From the NCBI RefSeq assembly GCF_014199335.1, contig NZ_JACIJI010000001.1, positions 248,001-312,000 of the forward strand: DNA of 64,000 bases, written 5' to 3'. The notes under the pieces are model-generated. The model searched no databases. It was not told where the DNA came from and saw only the letters and a program-made list of their open reading frames with translations. The DNA comes from Stakelama sediminis (lineage in GTDB: Bacteria; Pseudomonadota; Alphaproteobacteria; Sphingomonadales; Sphingomonadaceae). The position numbers were made by a program, and so were the translations under genes. Shown in pieces: positions 28,207 through 38,520 of the stretch (within the stretch, counting starts at the first letter, position 1; each line of letters opens with the position of its first letter).

Positions 28207-29175
28207 TCATGCGTCCGCTCCGCCCGATTGCGACGCATTGCCGGTATCGCCTGTTTTATTATCCGCTTCCGGGGTCTTTGCGCCATTGGGGATGGTACGA
28301 ATCGCATCGCCCGGCATCCTGACCACCAGTCTGGTCGGATCGCGCATGTCGAAATAGAGATAGCCCTTGCCGAGCAGCCCTTCCATCCCGTCCAGCGCGG
28401 CGAATTTGGCCAGCATCCGTTGCGCCACGGCCAGTCCTTCGGGCAGTTCCAGCTTCTCGCCGGTGTTGAAGGTCAGATCCCAGCGCCGGTTGCCGATCCA
28501 CGTCGCCGCCTTCACCCGCGGCTTGAGCGCAGGCGCGGCCTCCATCAGCTTCTGATAATCGGGCGCCTGCGCATTCGCACCATCGCCGATCAGCAGCGGC
28601 AGGTCGGGCATCTTGTCGGGCGACACCGGCTGCAACAGCACACCCTTGGCATCGACCAGCATCAACTGCCCGTCATATTGCCAGATCGCCGCCGGTTTGC
28701 GCTCGACGATATCGATGACCAGCTTGTCGGGCAGGCGGCGGGACACACGCGCATCCTCCACCCAGCCGTAATTGAGCAGGCGGTTGCGAACCTCCGACAG
28801 ATTGACCAGCGGCATCGCCTGCGATTGCTGGTCCAGCGCCATGGCATAAACCGACATGCGATCCATCCGGTGCAGGCCCTTCACCTCGATCTGATCGACG
28901 CGCAGCCCCATCTTGCCCAGCCCTTCGGCCGCCGAAACATACGCCGCCTGCGGCAGGCGCAGCCAGGTCGCCCCGGCGATCGCCAGCGCCGCCACGCCCA
29001 GAAAGATGGCCCAGGCGATGATCCGGTGCAGCGTATGTTCGCTCACCGGCAGCGCGGCCACCGTGCGATCGAGGATCGAGGCGCGTTTGGCCCGCGATTT
29101 TTGCGGGCGACGGCGCGGTTTCACCGTGCGCCCCCGCTGCTGCGAAGGGCTGCGTCGGGTGGCCGCGCGGCTCAT
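28207..29175 (-). CDS. ftsQ: Cell division protein FtsQ
   Basis: FtsQ is the bitopic divisome protein that scaffolds FtsB/FtsL. The 322-residue product has a very basic cytoplasmic N-terminus, a membrane helix (about 52-72, IIAWAIFLGVAALAIAGATW), a POTRA domain beginning RVDQIEVKGLHRM, and the FtsQ beta domain with the LNYGWVEDARVSRRLPD block and ERKPAAIWQY. The acidic tail is disordered. Its start overlaps the ddl stop by 4 bp. Confidence 0.94.
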   Translation of the reverse strand: MSRAATRRSPSQQRGRTVKPRRRPQKSRAKRASILDRTVAALPVSEHTLHRIIAWAIFLGVAALAIAGATWLRLPQAAYVSAAEGLGKMGLRVDQIEVKGLHRMDRMSVYAMALDQQSQAMPLVNLSEVRNRLLNYGWVEDARVSRRLPDKLVIDIVERKPAAIWQYDGQLMLVDAKGVLLQPVSPDKMPDLPLLIGDGANAQAPDYQKLMEAAPALKPRVKAATWIGNRRWDLTFNTGEKLELPEGLAVAQRMLAKFAALDGMEGLLGKGYLYFDMRDPTRLVVRMPGDAIRTIPNGAKTPEADNKTGDTGNASQSGGADA

Positions 29176-30116
29176 ACCGGCGCCTCTTCATCTGCGTCGT
29201 GCATCGCCTCTTCCACGATCCGCCCCACCAGATCGGCATAGGAAATGCCCAGATGCTTCGCCTGTTCGGGCACGAGACTGAACGGCGTCATCCCCGGCTG
29301 GGTATTCACTTCCAGCAGGAACAGCCCTTCCACACCCTGCGTATCATCCCAGCGGAAATCCGCGCGCGACGTCCCCTTGCAACCGAGCAGGCGGTGCGCC
29401 TCCACCGCGATCCGGCAACAGGCATCGGCAATGTCCGCCGGAATGTCCGCCGGACAAATATGGTCGGTCAGCCCGTCGGTATATTTGGCGGTGTAATCGT
29501 AAAAGCCGCTCTTGGGTTTCAGTTCGGTGACGCCCAGCGCCTGATCGCCTAGCACTGCGGTCGTCAGTTCGCGCCCGCGAATGAACGGTTCGGCCAGCAG
29601 TTGCTCAAATTCCTGCCACGGTCCCGTCGCATCGCGTGCAATCGGATTGCCGGTATTGCCTTCGTCCGTGACGATGGCGACCCCGACCGACGACCCTTCA
29701 TTGACGGGTTTCAGCACATAGGGGCGTGGCAGCGGATCGCGCGCATACAGGCTTTCGGTATCAACGATCCTCCCGCCCGGCATGGGGATACCGTGCGGCA
29801 CCAGCGTCTGCTTGGTAAGCTGCTTGTCGATCGCGATGACAGAGGTTGCCATGCCCGAATGGGTATAGCGCAACCCCATCAGGTCGAGCATCCCCTGCAC
29901 GCGCCCGTCTTCTCCGGGCGTCCCGTGCAGCGCGTTGAACACCAGATCGGGCTTCACCTCGGCCAGCCGCTGCGCAACATCGCGATCCATATCAATGCGC
30001 GTCACCCGATGCCCCAGCGATTCCAGCGCATCCGCAATGCCCTTGCCGGACATCAGCGACACGTCACGCTCCGCCGACCATCCGCCCATCAGCACCGCGA
30101 TGTGGAGCTTATCCAT
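29172..30116 (-). CDS. ddl: D-alanine-D-alanine ligase
   Basis: Ddl joins two D-alanines for the stem peptide of peptidoglycan. The 314-residue ATP-grasp protein shows VLMGGWSAERDVSLMSG, FNALHGTPGEDGRVQGMLD, the lid region PYVLKPVNEGSSVGV, and the ATP/Mg site LFLLEVNTQPGMT. Length and motifs fit the DdlB type of dcw clusters. It overlaps murB by 8 bp upstream and ftsQ by 4 bp downstream. Confidence 0.97.
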   Translation of the reverse strand: MDKLHIAVLMGGWSAERDVSLMSGKGIADALESLGHRVTRIDMDRDVAQRLAEVKPDLVFNALHGTPGEDGRVQGMLDLMGLRYTHSGMATSVIAIDKQLTKQTLVPHGIPMPGGRIVDTESLYARDPLPRPYVLKPVNEGSSVGVAIVTDEGNTGNPIARDATGPWQEFEQLLAEPFIRGRELTTAVLGDQALGVTELKPKSGFYDYTAKYTDGLTDHICPADIPADIADACCRIAVEAHRLLGCKGTSRADFRWDDTQGVEGLFLLEVNTQPGMTPFSLVPEQAKHLGISYADLVGRIVEEAMHDADEEAPV

Positions 30117-31005
30117 GATGTTCCCCCACCCGCTGAATTTCCCATTGCAGCTCGATGTCCGACTGCGCCTTCACCCGGCGGCGCACTTCCTCGCCCAGCC
30201 CCTCGATATCGGCGCTGGTCGCGTTGCCGAGGTTGAGGAGGAAGTTGCAATGTTTCTCGCTCACCTGCGCATCGCCGATCTGCAAGCCCCGACACCCGGC
30301 GGCATCGACCAGCGCCCATGCCTTGTGCCCGTCCGGGTTTTTGAAAGTGGAACCGCCGGTACGGCTGCGCAGCGGCTGCGACGCCTCACGTTCGGCGGCG
30401 ATACGGTCCATCTCCGCACCGATGGTCGCCGGGTCGCCGGGGGTTCCCCGAAAGGTTGCACTGACCACGATCGCACCGTCGGGCAACTCGGAATGGCGAT
30501 AGGAATAGCGCAGGTCCGCCGCCTCCAGCGTCCGGCGCTCGCCCGAACGCAGCACCACGTCACAGTTCAGCAGGATGTCGCTGACCTCGCGCCCATAGGC
30601 TCCGCCGTTCATCCGCACGAAACCGCCGACCGTACCGGGAATGCCGCGCAGGAATTCCAGCCCCGCAATTCCCGCATCGCGCGCTTTCGACGAGACCAGG
30701 ATTCCCGACGCGCCGCCGCCGCAGCGCATCGTCACAATATCGGGCTGCTCGACCTGCGCAAACGCCTTGCCCAGCCGCACCACGACCCCCGGCACACCGC
30801 CGTCGCGCACGATCATGTTGGACCCCAGCCCCAGCGCCATCACCGGCACGGCCGGATCCAGTTCGCGCAGGAACCCGGCCAGATCGTCGGCATCCTTCGG
30901 CTCGAACAGCCAGTCGGCACTGCCGCCCGACTTGAACCACACCAGCGGCGCCAGCGGCGCATCGGGCGTCAGCTTGCCGCGCACCATGGGAAGGGTATCC
31001 GCCAT
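30109..31005 (-). CDS. murB: UDP-N-acetylenolpyruvoylglucosamine reductase
   Basis: MurB reduces the enolpyruvyl group with FAD and NADPH to give UDP-MurNAc. The 298-residue protein has WFKSGGSADWLF, GLGSNMIVRDGGV, GIPGTVGGFVRMNGGAYG, the SYRHSELP segment and the type-I end with GSTFKNP and AGCRGLQIG followed by KHCNFLLN (catalytic region). The ATG at 31005 lies 2 bp after the murC stop; the upstream open frame overlaps murC and is not murB-like. Confidence 0.97.
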   Translation of the reverse strand: MADTLPMVRGKLTPDAPLAPLVWFKSGGSADWLFEPKDADDLAGFLRELDPAVPVMALGLGSNMIVRDGGVPGVVVRLGKAFAQVEQPDIVTMRCGGGASGILVSSKARDAGIAGLEFLRGIPGTVGGFVRMNGGAYGREVSDILLNCDVVLRSGERRTLEAADLRYSYRHSELPDGAIVVSATFRGTPGDPATIGAEMDRIAAEREASQPLRSRTGGSTFKNPDGHKAWALVDAAGCRGLQIGDAQVSEKHCNFLLNLGNATSADIEGLGEEVRRRVKAQSDIELQWEIQRVGEHHG

Positions 31006-31007
31006 GC

Positions 31008-32441
31008 TCACGCCGCCGCTTCCGTGCGCACCGACGCGATCGCATCGGCCAGTCCCGCGGCCCATTTGGTAATGTCGCCCGCGCCCAGACAGATCACCTG
31101 ATCGCCCGGCCGGATCATGTCCGCCAGCCGCTGCGCCAGATCGTCGGCACCGTCCACGGTCGCGACCGAGCGGTGCCCGCGCCGCCGGATATTGGCGACA
31201 AGCGTTTCGGCATCGACGCCCTCGACCGGCTGCTCTCCGGCGGCATAAACGGGCGTCACCAGCACCGCATCGGCATCGTTGAACGCCTGTGCGAAATCGT
31301 CCATCAACTCGCCCAGCCGTGAATAACGGTGCGGCTGCATCACCGCGATGACGCGCCCCTGCCCGCCTTCGCAGGCCGCAGCGAGCACCGCGCGGATTTC
31401 CACCGGATGATGGCCGTAATCGTCGATGATCGTCACCGGCGCGCCTTCACCGGCATCGACCTCGCCGACCTTCGTGAACCGCCGTTTCACCCCGCCGAAC
31501 CGCGCAAAGCCGTTGGCGATGACGGCATCGTCGCAGCCCAGTTCGATCGCCACGCCGATGGCGGCAAGCGCGTTCTGGACATTATGACGTCCGGGCATCG
31601 GCAGTTCGATGCCTTCGATCGTGCGCGTCTCGCCATCGCGGTCGCGCACCATCACGTCGAAACGATTGCCGCCCGGCACCGGCGTTACATTGACGCCGCG
31701 AATATCGGCCTGCCCGGCAAAGCCATAGGTGACGATCCGCCGGTCGCGCACGCGCGGGATGATCGCCTGCACCTCCGGGTGATCGAGGCACAGCAGCGCC
31801 GCGCCGTAAAAAGGCACATTCTCGACAAACTCGATAAAGGCATTCTTCACCGCATCGAACGAGCCGTAATGATCGAGATGTTCGGGATCGATATTGGTGA
31901 CGACCGCAAACGTGCCGTCGAGGCGCAGGAAGCTGCCGTCGCTTTCATCCGCCTCGACCACCATCCAGTCGCTGTCGCCCAGCCGCGCGTTGGACCCATA
32001 CTGGTTGATGATCCCGCCGTTGATGACGGTCGGATCGATCCCGCCCGCGTCCAGCAGCGCCGCGACCATGGAGGTGGTCGTCGTCTTGCCGTGCGTGCCC
32101 GCAATCGCAACGGTCGATTTCAACCGCATCAGTTCGGCCAGCATCTCCGCCCGACGCACCACCGGGATACGCCGTTCCAGCGCCGCTTCGACCTCCGGAT
32201 TGCCGCGCTTGACCGCCGTGGAGGTCACCACCACCGCCGCATCGCCCAGATTTTCGGGCTTGTGGCCGATGGCAATCGGAATGCCGTAATCGCGCAGGCC
32301 CTGCACGACATAGCTTTCGGCGATGTCCGATCCCTGTACGCTATAGCCCAGATTGTGCATCACCTCGGCAATGCCCGACATGCCGATGCCGCCGATGCCG
32401 ATGAAATGGATGGTGCCGATATCGGTCTCAACGCCGCGCAT
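31008..32441 (-). CDS. murC: UDP-N-acetylmuramate-L-alanine ligase
   Basis: MurC adds the first residue of the stem peptide to UDP-MurNAc. The 477-residue protein shows the N-terminal Rossmann loop [12 protein letters not shown], the ATP-binding loop [34 protein letters not shown], and the C-terminal [10 protein letters not shown] block. The ATG at 32441 overlaps the murG stop as ATGA. It is one of four related Mur ligases in this cluster, each with its own loop variant. Confidence 0.97.
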   Translation of the reverse strand: MRGVETDIGTIHFIGIGGIGMSGIAEVMHNLGYSVQGSDIAESYVVQGLRDYGIPIAIGHKPENLGDAAVVVTSTAVKRGNPEVEAALERRIPVVRRAEMLAELMRLKSTVAIAGTHGKTTTTSMVAALLDAGGIDPTVINGGIINQYGSNARLGDSDWMVVEADESDGSFLRLDGTFAVVTNIDPEHLDHYGSFDAVKNAFIEFVENVPFYGAALLCLDHPEVQAIIPRVRDRRIVTYGFAGQADIRGVNVTPVPGGNRFDVMVRDRDGETRTIEGIELPMPGRHNVQNALAAIGVAIELGCDDAVIANGFARFGGVKRRFTKVGEVDAGEGAPVTIIDDYGHHPVEIRAVLAAACEGGQGRVIAVMQPHRYSRLGELMDDFAQAFNDADAVLVTPVYAAGEQPVEGVDAETLVANIRRRGHRSVATVDGADDLAQRLADMIRPGDQVICLGAGDITKWAAGLADAIASVRTEAAA

Positions 32442-33574
32442 CAGTCCGCCCCTCCGGCCACGGCCATGCCGGTCGTACCGCCGCCGATACGCTCGACCAG
32501 ATCGGCCAGATCGCGTGCCGCATGCGGACGCCCGCACTGGCGCGCGCGCCGGGCGGCGTTTTCTAGCCCGACCGTATCGAGGCCCAGCCGCTGAATCTGC
32601 TTGGCGAGTTCGGTGGGCGTGAAGGCAGGCTGCGGAATCGTGCGTGCGCCGCCCGCCGCCGTCATCTCCTTCGCATTGGCGGTCTGATGGTCGTCGGTAG
32701 CGATCGGCAGCGGGATCAGAATCGCAGGCCGCCCCGCCGCCGTCAGTTCGGCGATAGTGGAAGCCCCTGCCCGTGCAATCACGATATGCGCCCAGCCAAG
32801 CTGTTCGGGCATATCCTCAATATACGTCGCAATGTCGGCGGGGATGCCATGCTCGGCATATTTGGCGCGCACCTGATCGATATCCTCGATCCGCGCCTGA
32901 TGCGTTACCTGCATCCGGCGGCGGAAATGGACGGGGAGCAGCGCCAGCCCGTCGGGCACGACCTGACTCAGGATGCTCGCGCCCTGACTGCCGCCCGTCA
33001 CCAGCACGCGAAAAATGCCGTCTTCCTCCAGCAGCGGATAGGGCCGCTCGCGCAGCGCCAGCACCGCTTCGCGCACCGGATTGCCGACCAGCACCGCCTT
33101 TTGCATATGCTTGTGCTTCAGCCGCGCGACTTCCTCATACGATGTGGCGATCGCATCGACCTTGCCCGACACCAGCCGGTTGACGCGGCCCAGCACCGCA
33201 TTCTGTTCGTGAATGACGGTCGGCACCTTCATCCTGAACGCCGCCAGCAGCGCGGGCAGCGCCGGATAGCCGCCGAAGCCGATCACCGCTGCGGGCTTGA
33301 AACTGCGATAGAGCTCCATCGCCATCGCCCGGCCCTTGCGCACCTGACTGATGCCGCGCAGCCAGCCCATCGGATTCTTGCCGAATCGCCCGGCGGGCAG
33401 GACATGGGTCTGCACATCCTCGAACAACCCCGGAAAGCGCACACCACGGTCGTCGCTGACCAGCGCGACACTATGCCCGCGCCGTCGCAACTCCGCCGCC
33501 AGCGCGGCCGCGGGCACCATATGCCCGCCGGTGCCTCCGGCCGCCAAAACATAGTGTCGGGAATGTTCGTTCAT
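32441..33574 (-). CDS. murG: UDP-N-acetylglucosamine-lipid I GlcNAc transferase
   Basis: MurG converts lipid I to lipid II on the inner membrane face. The GT-B protein of about 377 residues has the glycine-rich loop [52 protein letters not shown], the [12 protein letters not shown] block and [17 protein letters not shown], which bind UDP-GlcNAc and the acceptor. I chose the ATG at 33574 that overlaps the ftsW stop (ATGA); the ATG three codons upstream (33583) is possible. Confidence 0.96.
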   Translation of the reverse strand: MNEHSRHYVLAAGGTGGHMVPAAALAAELRRRGHSVALVSDDRGVRFPGLFEDVQTHVLPAGRFGKNPMGWLRGISQVRKGRAMAMELYRSFKPAAVIGFGGYPALPALLAAFRMKVPTVIHEQNAVLGRVNRLVSGKVDAIATSYEEVARLKHKHMQKAVLVGNPVREAVLALRERPYPLLEEDGIFRVLVTGGSQGASILSQVVPDGLALLPVHFRRRMQVTHQARIEDIDQVRAKYAEHGIPADIATYIEDMPEQLGWAHIVIARAGASTIAELTAAGRPAILIPLPIATDDHQTANAKEMTAAGGARTIPQPAFTPTELAKQIQRLGLDTVGLENAARRARQCGRPHAARDLADLVERIGGGTTGMAVAGGAD

Positions 33575-34797
33575 GCCTTCCATCCGGTCTTGTAAGAAGA
33601 TCGGCTGAGATACGGGTTTCGCCGCGTGAATGCGAGCAGCAGTCCCATCCCGATCGACAGCGCAATCATCGACGATCCGCCATAGCTGATAAACGGCAGC
33701 GTCATCCCCTTTGACGGCGCAATGCCGATATTGACCGCGATGTTGATCATCGCCTGCACGCCGAATTGCGAGGCAAGACCGGCGGCCGCCAGCACCCGGA
33801 ACGCATCCTGTTCATCCAGCAGGCGGACAAAAACGCGGGTGACCAGCGCGAAAAAGAGGATTGCGATAACGGCGCAGGCGATCAGGCCGAACTCTTCCCC
33901 CACCACGGCGAAGATATAGTCGGTATGCGCTTCGGGTAAGCGGAACTTCACCGTTCCCGCCCCCGGCCCCCGACCGGTAATCCCCCCTGCGGTCAGCACG
34001 TCATGCGCCATATCCATCTGATAGGTATCGGCGGCATTCCCCGCGGCATCGGGAAACAGGAAGCTGTCGATACGCGCGCGTGCCGTGCCGTAAAAGAAAT
34101 AGGCCGCGACAACGCCGCCCAGCCCCATCACGCCCAGCAGCGCCAGCATCTTCGGCGAAACGCCCGACAACAGCACCAGGATCAGCCAGACAAGCCCGAA
34201 CACCATCGTCTGCCCGAAATCGGGCTGCAACATCAGCAGCACGCCGACAATCGCGGTCATGCCCAATGTAATGACCGTCACCGGCAGGTGTTCGTCCTTG
34301 GCGCGGAACGACAGGATCCATGCGATCGTGACGATGAAAAAGGGTTTCAGGAATTCGGACGGCTGAAACTGCGCGATACCGACACCCAGCCAGCGATGCG
34401 CCCCGTTCACTTCCACCCCGATGAACGGCACCGCCGCCAGCATCACCAGAAACGCGGCCGCGCCGACAATCGCCAGCCGACGCGCCGCCTTTATCGGCAG
34501 CATCGACACGACCAGCATCACCGGGATCGACAATGTCACCCACAGGACCTGCCGCCAGAAATAGAACATCGGCGGAATATGGTGCGACGCATCCGAATAG
34601 CGTTCGGCCGAAGCCGGGGATGCCGCCGCCACCGCCACCAGCCCGATGGCGATCAGTAGCAGCGCGATCAGCAGCAGCACACGGTCGATATCGCGAAACC
34701 AGGCCCCGATGGGCGAACGGCTCGCGCGGCCCAGTTGCTGCTCGACGCGCGCCTTCATGCTCGACGTTTGCGGCTCTTTGCGCAGATAGTCGGTCAT
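33571..34797 (-). CDS. ftsW: Lipid II polymerase FtsW
   Basis: FtsW is the SEDS-family glycosyltransferase that polymerises septal peptidoglycan with FtsI. The 408-residue protein has about ten membrane helices and the SEDS marks GAHRWLGVGIAQFQPSEFLKP, LLMLQPDFGQTM, the LPEAHTDYIFAVVGEEFG block and FISYGGSSMIALSI near the C-terminus. The ATG at 34797 overlaps the murD stop; a longer open frame upstream is the murD shadow. Its position among mur genes and next to murG favours FtsW over RodA. Confidence 0.96.
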   Translation of the reverse strand: MTDYLRKEPQTSSMKARVEQQLGRASRSPIGAWFRDIDRVLLLIALLLIAIGLVAVAAASPASAERYSDASHHIPPMFYFWRQVLWVTLSIPVMLVVSMLPIKAARRLAIVGAAAFLVMLAAVPFIGVEVNGAHRWLGVGIAQFQPSEFLKPFFIVTIAWILSFRAKDEHLPVTVITLGMTAIVGVLLMLQPDFGQTMVFGLVWLILVLLSGVSPKMLALLGVMGLGGVVAAYFFYGTARARIDSFLFPDAAGNAADTYQMDMAHDVLTAGGITGRGPGAGTVKFRLPEAHTDYIFAVVGEEFGLIACAVIAILFFALVTRVFVRLLDEQDAFRVLAAAGLASQFGVQAMINIAVNIGIAPSKGMTLPFISYGGSSMIALSIGMGLLLAFTRRNPYLSRSSYKTGWKA

Positions 34798-36077
34798 CGC
34801 AACGCCTCCACCGCCTTGCGGAACGCTGTTCCGCGCGCTTCGAAATCGCGAAACTGATCGAACGAGGCACAGGCGGGGGAAAGCAACACGGTATCGCCGG
34901 GTTGGGCACGCTCGGCAGCCGCTTTTACCGCACGCTCCAGCGTCTCGCATGGCTCCACCGGCATGTCGGGTGCCAGCACGTCGGCAAAGCGCGGTCCCGC
35001 CTGCCCGATCGTATAGGCGCAGCGGACATGACCGAAACCGGGGCGGCAGGGTTCCAGCCCGTCGCCCTTTGCCTGCCCGCCGACGATCCAGTGAATACCG
35101 TCGAACGCCGCCAGCGCGGGCGCGGCGGATTCGGGATTGGTCGCCTTCGAATCGTTGACGTAGCGCACGCCGCGCACCATCGCGACCGTCTCCATACGAT
35201 GCGGCAGGCCGGTAAAGCTCTCCAGCCCGCGATCGATCGCCCATTGCTCGATGCCCAGCGCTTCGCACACCGCAATGGCCGCCAGCGTATTCTGGGCATT
35301 GTGCGGCCCTTGCAGGGCAGGCCATTTCGACTGGTTCATGCACACGCCCGGTGCGATCTTGGTCAGATGCTCGCCGCGTACCGACAGCGACCGGGCAATT
35401 TCGTAGGACGGCGTATCGCCGATCCCGATTACCGCCGCGTGATCGGGCGACTGCATCGCGAACAGCCGCGCCTTCGACGCCGCATAGGCCGCGAAATCTT
35501 CATACCGGTCGAGATGATCGGGCGTGATGTTGAGCAGCACCGCGACATCGCAATCGAGGCCGGTCGTCAGGTCGATCTGATAGCTCGACAGTTCCAGCAC
35601 ATAGACGCCCCCTTCCGGCAACGGCTCCTGCGACAGGATCGGCAGACCGATATTGCCGCCCATCAGGCTGGGCACGCCTGCGGTTTGCAGGATGTGATGG
35701 ACCAGCGCGGTGGTGGTCGACTTGCCGTTGGTGCCGGTAATGCCGACCACGCGATGCGGCGGCAGGTCGGCGCGCGCCTGTGCGAACAGTTCGATGTCGC
35801 CGATGAGGGGAACACCCGCGTCGCGTGCTTTGGCTGCTATCGGATGGCGGTTGAGCGGCACGCCCGGCGACACCACGACCGCAGCGAACCCGGCAAGGTC
35901 GAGTTCCATCGGATCGGCCAGCGTTGCGCCCTGCACTTCTTCCCGGCGTTCGGCATCGCCGTCCCATGCGAACACTGCCGCCCCGCTCGCCGCCAGCGCG
36001 CGCACCGTCGCCGCGCCCGAACGTGCCAGCCCCAGCACCGCATAGCGTTTGCCGCGCCAGCTTCGGCTCGTAATCAC
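34794..36077 (-). CDS. murD: UDP-N-acetylmuramoyl-L-alanine-D-glutamate ligase
   Basis: MurD adds D-glutamate to UDP-MurNAc-L-Ala. The 427-residue protein carries [15 protein letters not shown] at the N-terminus, [10 protein letters not shown], the ATP loop [14 protein letters not shown], a LELSSYQID strand, [10 protein letters not shown], and the C-terminal [16 protein letters not shown] block with the ligand Lys/Thr-Asn. It overlaps mraY and ftsW by 4 bp each. Confidence 0.97.
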   Translation of the reverse strand: MITSRSWRGKRYAVLGLARSGAATVRALAASGAAVFAWDGDAERREEVQGATLADPMELDLAGFAAVVVSPGVPLNRHPIAAKARDAGVPLIGDIELFAQARADLPPHRVVGITGTNGKSTTTALVHHILQTAGVPSLMGGNIGLPILSQEPLPEGGVYVLELSSYQIDLTTGLDCDVAVLLNITPDHLDRYEDFAAYAASKARLFAMQSPDHAAVIGIGDTPSYEIARSLSVRGEHLTKIAPGVCMNQSKWPALQGPHNAQNTLAAIAVCEALGIEQWAIDRGLESFTGLPHRMETVAMVRGVRYVNDSKATNPESAAPALAAFDGIHWIVGGQAKGDGLEPCRPGFGHVRCAYTIGQAGPRFADVLAPDMPVEPCETLERAVKAAAERAQPGDTVLLSPACASFDQFRDFEARGTAFRKAVEALR

Positions 36078-37144
36078 CGCAGCTTCAGCGTCGACAGACC
36101 GGCGAGCGCCAGCACGAAGGCGATGATCCAGAAACGGATGACGACCGTCGGCTCGCTCCAGCCCAGTTGTTCGAAATGATGGTGGATCGGCGCCATCTTG
36201 AACACGCGCTTGCCGGTGCGCTTGTAGAAGAACACCTGAATGATGACGCTCATCGCCTCGACCACGAACAGGCCGCCGATGATGCCCAGCACGATTTCAT
36301 GATGCGCGACGACCGCGATGGTGCCCAGCGCGCCGCCCAGCGCAAGGCTGCCCGTATCGCCCATGAACACGGCCGCGGGCGGCGCATTGAACCACAGGAA
36401 CGCCAGTCCCGCCCCCATCATCGCGCCGCAGAAGATCGCCAGATCGCCCGCACCCGGCACATGCGGAATGCCCAGATAATCGGCGAACTTCACATTACCC
36501 GCCAGATAGACGATCACCATGAACGCCATCGACGCGATGATGACCGGCATGGTCGCCAGCCCGTCCAGCCCGTCGGTCAGGTTCACCGCATTGCCGAATG
36601 CAACGATCGTGAACGCGGCGAAGATGATATAGAAATAGCCCAGATCGATCGACACGCCCGAAAAGAACGGCACATACAGCTCGGTGCCCGTCTGGCGGAT
36701 GATGAGCCATGACGCCAGACCGGCGATCACGAATTCTGCCAGCAACCGCACCTTGCCGGACACACCGGCGGTGCTCGCCTTCTTCACCTTGTCGTAATCG
36801 TCGAGGAATCCGATCGAACCGAAACCCAGCGTCACGAACAGGCATGCCCAGTCGAACGGATTGCTCAGATCCATCCATAACAGGATCGCCAGGGTGAGCG
36901 AGGTCAGGATCATCAGCCCGCCCATGGTCGGCGTACCCCGCTTGGCCAGATGGCTTTGCGGCCCGTCGCTGCGGATCGGCTGTCCCTTGCCCTGACGCAC
37001 ACGCAGCCAGCCGATAAAGCGCGGCCCGATGATCAGGCCGATCAGCAGCGCCGTCGCAATCGCCCCGCCGGAGCGAAAGCTGAGATAGCGAAAAAGATTG
37101 AAAACGCCCGGAAAGCCCAGATATTCGGCAATCAGGTAAAGCAT
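36074..37144 (-). CDS. mraY: Phospho-N-acetylmuramoyl-pentapeptide transferase
   Basis: MraY transfers phospho-MurNAc-pentapeptide to undecaprenyl phosphate, giving lipid I. The 356-residue membrane protein has ten predicted helices and the catalytic loops: [19 protein letters not shown] with the Asp pair, [25 protein letters not shown] and the late [13 protein letters not shown] loop with three histidines. Its start overlaps the murF stop (TAATG), and its stop overlaps the murD ATG. Confidence 0.98.
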   Translation of the reverse strand: MLYLIAEYLGFPGVFNLFRYLSFRSGGAIATALLIGLIIGPRFIGWLRVRQGKGQPIRSDGPQSHLAKRGTPTMGGLMILTSLTLAILLWMDLSNPFDWACLFVTLGFGSIGFLDDYDKVKKASTAGVSGKVRLLAEFVIAGLASWLIIRQTGTELYVPFFSGVSIDLGYFYIIFAAFTIVAFGNAVNLTDGLDGLATMPVIIASMAFMVIVYLAGNVKFADYLGIPHVPGAGDLAIFCGAMMGAGLAFLWFNAPPAAVFMGDTGSLALGGALGTIAVVAHHEIVLGIIGGLFVVEAMSVIIQVFFYKRTGKRVFKMAPIHHHFEQLGWSEPTVVIRFWIIAFVLALAGLSTLKLR

Positions 37145-38520
37145 TATCCCCTTCCCGCCAGCGCCGAAACGACCGACGCAAGCCCGATGGCATTGGAACC
37201 CTTGATAAGCACGGCGTCGCCCGGCGTCAGTTCCGCCGTCAGTCGATCGCGCGCCGCCGCTGCGTCGGGCACATGGACGAAATCGACGCGCCCCTCAAGC
37301 GCATTCGCAAGCGCCGTCATCTCCTCGCCCACCAATATGGCGCGCACAACGCCCGCTTCGTCGACGGGATCGGCCAGAGCCGCATGATAGGCCGCACTTT
37401 CGCTGCCCAGTTCGCGCATATCGCCCAGCACCGCCAGCTTGCGCCGTGCCGGCTCCTGTCCTAGCACCGCCAGCGTTGCCCGCATCGAGGACGGGTTGGC
37501 ATTATAGCTTTCGTCGATGACCAGCGCCTCGCCGCCGTCCAGCGCGACTTTCAGCCGCGCGCCCCGTCCGGCAAGCCCGCCGAAATCGGCAAGCGCCAGT
37601 CCGGCCAGCCCCAGATCGGCACCGACCGCATCCACCGCCGCCAGGATCGCCAGCGAATTGGAAACCCAATGCGCGCCGGGCTGGCGCATCGTGTAGCTGA
37701 GTTCATGCTCGCCCAGCCGTGCCGTCACGAACGTACCCCCTTCCGGTACGCGCATATGCTCGATCGCGCGCACATCTGCGCCTTCGTTCAATCCGAACGT
37801 GACGATTCGCGCGGCATGGGGCTGTGCGGCGGCGATCAACCGGTCGCGATGCGGGCTGTCGAACGGCACGATGGCCGTACCGCCGGGTTCAAGCCCCTGA
37901 AAAATTTCCCCCTTGGCATCGGCAATCGCGCTTTCGTCCTTGAAGAAGGCGGTGTGCGCGGGCGCAATCGCGGTGACGATGGCGACATGCGGCCGCACCA
38001 GCCGGGTCAGCGCCGCCAGCTCACCGGCATGATTCATCCCCATTTCGAAAATGCCGAAACGAGTTGCGGCGGGCATGCGCGACAGGCTGAGCGGCACGCC
38101 GGTATGATTGTTATAGCTTTTGACCGAACGATGCGCGGCACCGGGATCGCACCGGTCGAGCGCCGCGAACAGCGCCTCCTTCGTCCCCGTCTTGCCCACC
38201 GATCCGGTCACGCCGATAATCTTGGCGTCCGTGCGTGCCCGCGCCGCTACGCCAAGGGCATTAAGCGCCGCCATCGTATCGGCAACCCGGACATGCGGAT
38301 GTGCGGTTGCATCGCTCACCACCGAACCCGCGGCACCGCGATCGAACGCCGCGTCCAGGAAACGATGCCCGTCGGTCACTTCGCCCTTCAGCGCAAGGAA
38401 CAGATCGCCCGCGCCGACCTCACGGCTGTCGAACGTCACGCCGTTTACGGTGAAATCCGCGTTCGCCGAGCCGCTGGCGGCTTCGGCAATCGCTGCGGAG
38501 GTCCATAGCGGTTCGCTCAC
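37144..38520 (-). CDS. murF: UDP-N-acetylmuramoyl-tripeptide-D-alanyl-D-alanine ligase
   Basis: MurF completes the pentapeptide by adding D-Ala-D-Ala. The 458-residue protein has [13 protein letters not shown] in its N-terminal substrate domain, the ATP loop [35 protein letters not shown], and [14 protein letters not shown] in the C-terminal half, all typical MurF blocks. It overlaps murE upstream by 4 bp and mraY downstream by 1 bp. Confidence 0.97.
   Translation of the reverse strand: MSEPLWTSAAIAEAASGSANADFTVNGVTFDSREVGAGDLFLALKGEVTDGHRFLDAAFDRGAAGSVVSDATAHPHVRVADTMAALNALGVAARARTDAKIIGVTGSVGKTGTKEALFAALDRCDPGAAHRSVKSYNNHTGVPLSLSRMPAATRFGIFEMGMNHAGELAALTRLVRPHVAIVTAIAPAHTAFFKDESAIADAKGEIFQGLEPGGTAIVPFDSPHRDRLIAAAQPHAARIVTFGLNEGADVRAIEHMRVPEGGTFVTARLGEHELSYTMRQPGAHWVSNSLAILAAVDAVGADLGLAGLALADFGGLAGRGARLKVALDGGEALVIDESYNANPSSMRATLAVLGQEPARRKLAVLGDMRELGSESAAYHAALADPVDEAGVVRAILVGEEMTALANALEGRVDFVHVPDAAAARDRLTAELTPGDAVLIKGSNAIGLASVVSALAGRG

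Noticed and set aside
27076..29241. 721-codon + strand open frame over ftsA and ftsQ
   Set aside because: Antisense to essential division genes with full motif sets; His/Arg/Gln-rich shadow.
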